Assembly (NCBI GenBank): GCA_910574185.1
Contig: CAJSZQ010000002.1
Coordinates: 186,001-250,000, forward strand
Direction of reading: 5' to 3'
DNA from: Lachnospiraceae bacterium
GTDB taxonomy: Bacteria; Bacillota; Clostridia; Lachnospirales; Lachnospiraceae
DNA: 64,000 bases
This document shows, one piece after another, positions 60,682-64,000 of this stretch (its first letter is position 1; the number at the start of each line of letters is the position of its first letter). The notes under the pieces were generated by a model. It saw only the letters and a program-made list of their open reading frames with translations, was not told the origin of the DNA and did not search any database. A program made the position numbers and the translations under genes.

Positions 60682-60765
60682 GCTGTTTAAAAGGTGGGAG
60701 GTGAAATTTTAAGGAAAGGCCGGAGAACGGAGCAGGAAATAATCAGGATGGAAGGAGGAACACGA

Positions 60766-60987
60766 ATGAGACAGAAGCAGCTTGTATTTATTTACGGGAA
60801 AGTTGTGCAGCCAGTGTTGAAAGGAATGTCTGCTAAATATTTCAGCAATGGGACATGGAAAGAGACCGCAAGAGTAAGGCGTGTGGTTGAGGTGACGGAG
60901 GAACATATTAAATTTGAGACAGACCGTATCCGGTACTGCATTGAATTTCGGAAGGACGAAGCAGGTGCTTTGCTTGCGGCAGCATAG
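60766..60987 (+). CDS. Small basic accessory protein
   Basis: A 73-residue protein with beta-rich character (QLVFIYGKVVQPVLKGM, WKETARVRRVVEVTEEH). ATG 60766 follows AAGGAGGAACACGA and is preferred over the longer frame from 60694. It is not recognised. It lies between terminator-like copies C and D, like a single-gene cassette. Confidence 0.5.
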   Translation: MRQKQLVFIYGKVVQPVLKGMSAKYFSNGTWKETARVRRVVEVTEEHIKFETDRIRYCIEFRKDEAGALLAAA

Positions 60988-61024
60988 GAGGATAGACAAA
61001 TCTGAAATGGAGTAGTTAAAGAGG

Positions 61025-61062
61025 AAGGCACTGGTTATTTTTCAAGTAATCGGTGTCTTTTC
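61025..61062 (+). terminator. Shared terminator-like hairpin, copy D
   Basis: AAGGCACTGGTTATT pairs with AAGTAATCGGTGTCTT (imperfect) and ends in TTTTC. It is related to copies A-C and lies about 45 bp before ATG 61108. Confidence 0.75.
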
Positions 61063-61107
61063 TGTTAAATGTAATGAAATATGTATTTTTGATGGAGGGA
61101 AAAAGAT

Positions 61108-61320
61108 ATGTGCAAGGATCAATCGTTTGAAAGACCAGAATGTTTTATACCGGAAAAAGATAATCCATATCCGCTTTGTATCGGAAGGAAAGTATTGATG
61201 TGTGAAAACTGTCAATTGCGGGTGGATTGGGAACCGGAAGATCCATACGGTGTAGGGGAAAGAAAGTATATTGTAGTAGTAGGAGATTTGCGTGAAGAGA
61301 ATCATAGGGGCACTATATAG
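61108..61320 (+). CDS. Small Cys-containing accessory protein
   Basis: A 70-residue protein with four Cys (CKDQ, CFIP, CIG and CENC), perhaps metal binding, and a C-terminal beta stretch (RKYIVVVGDLREEN). GGAGGGAAAAAGAT precedes the ATG. Not recognised. It is followed after about 140 bp by the gene at 61458. Confidence 0.5.
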   Translation: MCKDQSFERPECFIPEKDNPYPLCIGRKVLMCENCQLRVDWEPEDPYGVGERKYIVVVGDLREENHRGTI

Positions 61321-61457
61321 AATTTTCTTAGAAACGTCATTGGACAGGCTGTATAGCTGGAAATGTACATTTGAAAAAGAATATCTGTGCTATTGCAGGA
61401 CTGGATGTAAGAATTGCTACAAGTGGAATGGATATTGCAGAAATGAAAGGAGATATT

Positions 61458-62243
61458 ATGGCGATGGTAAAAAAGTTAAATGAAGATATGATAAAGTCAG
61501 CAAATTATAACAGTATGATGGGAAAGAGAGGAGATCTTTCAAAAGCTGACTATGAGGCATATGCTGAAAAAGTTTTATCGTGGCCGGTTTCGGAGGAAAA
61601 GAAGCAGAAGCTTTTGGATAAATTATATGAAAAATGGAGTGAAATCTTGAAATATGAGGCGCAGCATGTGAGCGTGGCTGTTGCGGGTCCGGCAAAATAT
61701 AACTCCCGGAAACTGGATAAATCAGACAAGATTTTAGAATTGTCGGCGGCGTTTTCTAGTTGGTTCAGAGACTTGGAAGAACAGATCAAGCAAAGTCAGA
61801 AGAAAAATAGTAAGGCGGAAGAACTTCTTAAAATGATAGAGTTCTGCCGGAAATCAGATAATTCCTGTAATCCAACATGCTATCTGACAGCATTGGCAAG
61901 GCATGATAATCAGACGTTTATTCAGTTGTATGAGGAATTATACCCAGAGTATAAGTGGAGAAAAAACAGTACTATTGCAAAACTGTATCAACAGTCGCTT
62001 GCCGGTGAAATTAAAGAGATACGAAAAGAAATTTTCTTTGAGGACGAAAACTTAACGGCTTATTTAGAAGGAGATAGGGTATATATCAAGTTTATTATGA
62101 GACCGAAACGGCAACTCCATGTGGCATTAAGAAGTCGTGGCTGGTGGTGGAACGGTTACGAAAAAGCATATAGTACTTATCCGGACAGATTGGATAAGGA
62201 GTGGGTTTCTACTATCAGCAGCAGGTATGCCAATTACATCTGA
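61458..62243 (+). CDS. Accessory protein of unknown function (261 residues)
   Basis: ATG 61458 follows AAAGGAGATATT. The N-terminal two-thirds is helical and charged (KADYEAYAEKVLSWPVSEEK, KYNSRKLDKSDKILELSAAF). The C-terminal part has a distinct aromatic motif (LRSRGWWWNGYEKAYSTYP) after a short beta region, which may be a nucleic-acid-binding fold of mobile elements. No family could be named. The longer upstream frame (from 61371) has no ribosome-binding site. Confidence 0.6.
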   Translation: MAMVKKLNEDMIKSANYNSMMGKRGDLSKADYEAYAEKVLSWPVSEEKKQKLLDKLYEKWSEILKYEAQHVSVAVAGPAKYNSRKLDKSDKILELSAAFSSWFRDLEEQIKQSQKKNSKAEELLKMIEFCRKSDNSCNPTCYLTALARHDNQTFIQLYEELYPEYKWRKNSTIAKLYQQSLAGEIKEIRKEIFFEDENLTAYLEGDRVYIKFIMRPKRQLHVALRSRGWWWNGYEKAYSTYPDRLDKEWVSTISSRYANYI

Positions 62244-62283
62244 GTGAAGGGAAAACAAGGAATTTTAGATTGGAGGACAAAAT

Positions 62284-62475
62284 ATGACGATTTATGATGT
62301 GGCAGGGAATAAGAAAAGGATGGCTGTTTTCAATACTTTGCTGGAAGAAGCCTGCAGGCAGTGGTGCGATTTATTAGTTGATGCTCCGGAGCGGAAAGAT
62401 GGAGAGAACTTTGCAGAGTTCTTTTTTGAAATCTTTGAAGCAAAAGAGCATGAATACATAGAAGAGATTCTTTGA
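62284..62475 (+). CDS. Small acidic accessory protein
   Basis: A 63-residue protein, helical and acidic (MAVFNTLLEEACRQWCDLLV, FAEFFFEIFEAKEHEYIEEI). GGAGGACAAAAT precedes the ATG. Not recognised. It lies between the gene at 61458 and the DUF3846 gene in one co-oriented run. Confidence 0.5.
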   Translation: MTIYDVAGNKKRMAVFNTLLEEACRQWCDLLVDAPERKDGENFAEFFFEIFEAKEHEYIEEIL

Positions 62476-62507
62476 ATGGATGATATCGAAAAAATGGCAG
62501 GTGAAAA

Positions 62508-62870
62508 ATGGTTAAAACAATAAAGATTACAGCAGGAAACCAGATATCCATAGTGGAGCTTTTAGATTGGAGCCTGGAGGTGAAGGCGAAAGCAATCGGA
62601 GCCGAGTATCTTGAAGTTGTAAGAACAAAGCGGATGTATAACTTTTTTGGAGACATGGTTGTGATGCTTATAGATGATTCGGGATTTGCAGAAAACAAAC
62701 CAGTTAATCCGGTGGCATCTTATTTCTATGGTGTGGATGAACATGGCGGCATTATTGCCGGGGATGTACTTCTGGGAGTGGAGAGAAGCCCGTATAATTT
62801 TCCGCTGAAGCATCCGCAGGCAGTGAAGCGGTTACTGATGGAAAGGTTTCTTTCACTTTGGGAAGCATAG
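62508..62870 (+). CDS. DUF3846 domain protein
   Basis: A 120-residue protein. The C-terminal half with NPVASYFYGVDEHGGIIAGD, then VLLGVERSP, matches the DUF3846 pattern (asparagine-proline followed by an Ile-x-Gly-Asp segment) found on many plasmids and conjugative elements near antirestriction genes. Function unknown. AGGTGAAAA precedes ATG 62508. The stop codon lies about 120 bp before the next supported start. Confidence 0.65.
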   Translation: MVKTIKITAGNQISIVELLDWSLEVKAKAIGAEYLEVVRTKRMYNFFGDMVVMLIDDSGFAENKPVNPVASYFYGVDEHGGIIAGDVLLGVERSPYNFPLKHPQAVKRLLMERFLSLWEA

Positions 62871-62989
62871 TCCTTTTAGAAGAACATCAAACGATGGTGA
62901 TAGCTTTTTGCAGCAGGAAACAGGCGGTTGCCGTTACTGTAGTATTGGACTGCTGTAACGGTGGCAGAAAGGATCGGAGGCAATTATTG

Positions 62990-63682
62990 ATGAATGCAGA
63001 AGAGACAAAGAGATGGAAAGCAAAGAATCTACGGTACAAGAAACCTATTGTAAAGGACTTGAATCTTTACGCTATTAAAGAATCGTTATGGGAAATCGGA
63101 GATGAGTGCGATGATGTACAATATTATCTTGACTACCATGGAGAAACCCTTCTTAATGCGCTGGATGGAGATGAAGAGGATGCCTATGAATTTAGGATGA
63201 TGTTTTCTGACCTGTCTGCCGAATGTGAGCAGATGTGGGAAGACTTGAACAACGAGTATGTGCCAAAGTATTTTGATCTTTTCTTTGCGGCTGTAGGGAA
63301 GGGTTATGAAATGCTTGGATATGACGTATATGAGCATGATTACTATGGTTTAAATTATTCTGAAAGTGAATGGGCGAACGAAGAAGCAATAAAGAAGATG
63401 AAGGCTCTTACAAAAGATCAATTAATTAAAACGGCACAAGCCTGTTTTAAAATTTTTCAGGCATATATTGGACTGCGACACCGATACGACTGCATTAAAG
63501 CGGCGATGGATATTTTGCGTGATTTTAATACGGGTCATCTCCAAATGGTAGATCAGATTGAAAAGCTGTATGAAAAAGCGAACGAGGCAACGGATGGATT
63601 TACGTGGCGAAGTTATGCTCCAGAGTTGGATGAATTAGATAAGCTGATAGAAAATATACCGCAGGAAGTTTGGCTGCAGTAA
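62990..63682 (+). CDS. Accessory protein of unknown function (230 residues)
   Basis: ATG 62990 follows CGGAGGCAATTATTG. The protein is acidic and helical with aromatic clusters (YYLDYHGETLLNALDGDEED, YEMLGYDVYEHDYYGLNYSE) and has no membrane segment. A longer in-frame start at 62894 would add an Ile/Val-rich region, but without a ribosome-binding site. Not recognised. Such proteins are frequent in the variable part of integrative conjugative elements. Confidence 0.55.
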   Translation: MNAEETKRWKAKNLRYKKPIVKDLNLYAIKESLWEIGDECDDVQYYLDYHGETLLNALDGDEEDAYEFRMMFSDLSAECEQMWEDLNNEYVPKYFDLFFAAVGKGYEMLGYDVYEHDYYGLNYSESEWANEEAIKKMKALTKDQLIKTAQACFKIFQAYIGLRHRYDCIKAAMDILRDFNTGHLQMVDQIEKLYEKANEATDGFTWRSYAPELDELDKLIENIPQEVWLQ

Positions 63683-63697
63683 GAGGGGGCGGATGAA

Positions 63698-63901
63698 ATG
63701 GAAAAAATCATTTTAAAGAAATCAGAAACCAAAGTACCGCAAAGACGGGCCAGTGTTGTAGTTCAGCCAGAAACATATACACAAGTTTACAAACTTGCGC
63801 TTGAGTGTGGAATGACGATAGAGGGCTTGGTTGATCTTCTTTTGCAGGAAGCATTAAAGGCAGTAGAAGTAGTGGATGTCCAGTCAAACGGAATACAGTA
63901 G
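63698..63901 (+). CDS. Small ribbon-helix-helix-like protein
   Basis: A 67-residue protein: a basic N-terminus, then RASVVVQPETYTQVYKLALE and CGMTIEGLVDLLLQEALKAV, which has the strand-helix-helix rhythm of RHH DNA-binding proteins. GAGGGGGCGG precedes the ATG. It may regulate element genes. The family is not certain. Confidence 0.55.
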   Translation: MEKIILKKSETKVPQRRASVVVQPETYTQVYKLALECGMTIEGLVDLLLQEALKAVEVVDVQSNGIQ

Positions 63902-63910
63902 GGGGATAGT

Positions 63911-64000
63911 TTGCAAGAAATGAAAGCAGAAGAGAGAAGGCTTTTTTACGAATTATATTTGCATTTTAACTACACGAATGACTGGCTGATAGAAAAATAT
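63911..64000 (+). CDS. Start of an accessory gene cut by the window end
   Basis: The frame opens at TTG 63911 (or ATG 63920) after AGGGGGATAG and remains open to the end of the window. The first residues read MQEMKAEERRLFYELYLHFN. It is too short to identify. Confidence 0.4.
   Translation, partial: MQEMKAEERRLFYELYLHFNYTNDWLIEKY

Noticed and set aside
61292-61483. Cys/Tyr-rich 63-codon ORF starting with GTG after GGAG
   Set aside because: It overlaps two better-supported genes in other frames, and its Cys/Tyr/Arg composition looks like frame-shadow composition.

Overview
The window looks like the chromosome of a spore-forming, gut-type Lachnospiraceae (Firmicutes, Clostridia). The grounds are moderate A+T content, strong GGAGG ribosome-binding sites, a cotJABC spore-coat operon, tandem LCP proteins with rhamnose-type glycan genes, VaFE/sortase remnants and GAACNNNNGTTC-type SOS boxes. 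No rRNA, tRNA or CRISPR array was recognised.

1-15.7 kb is ordinary chromosome: the end of an rfbC-like epimerase, three rhamnosyl-type glycosyltransferases, a WbaP-type initiating sugar-phosphate transferase, two LytR-CpsA-Psr ligases, a cohesin-domain membrane protein, glmS, glf (UDP-galactopyranose mutase), an HtrA protease and glyA. Together they build and attach an undecaprenyl-linked surface polysaccharide. 15.8-16.9 kb is a cotJABC operon with a sigma-E-like promoter and a truncated cotJC. 17.3-23.8 kb is a complete Wadjet (JetABCD) anti-plasmid system. 23.9-30.3 kb is largely a graveyard: a sialate-O-acetylesterase-like gene and a DUF1349 gene are intact, but PHP phosphoesterase, ParM, VaFE/sortase, P-type ATPase, GNAT and AraC genes are broken.

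30.4-43.9 kb carries the most interesting block. A co-oriented operon (31.1-40.8 kb) encodes a DltA-like adenylating enzyme, a LysA-fold PLP decarboxylase, a carrier protein, an MBOAT acyltransferase, an SGNH/DltD-like protein, a VTT membrane protein, phosphatidylserine synthase, phosphatidylserine decarboxylase and an OmpR/VanS-type two-component system. Five promoters in the surrounding 15 kb share one architecture: four TTAAGAA-like repeats at 10/11/11-bp steps, about 15 bp before a GATAAT-like -10. This suggests a self-contained envelope-remodelling regulon controlled by that two-component system. A tyrosine recombinase ends the block.

44-64 kb is accessory DNA: a PD-(D/E)XK nuclease-family gene, a uvrB gene cut off after about 120 codons, a two-gene defence-like locus (two-TM protein plus a 1458-aa nuclease-STAND NTPase), an extra ligA, and a conjugative/plasmid-like module (ParM-ParR, signal peptidase I, sigma-like factor plus HTH protein, DUF3846 and many small proteins). 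In this region four nearly identical terminator-like hairpins sit just ahead of successive genes.
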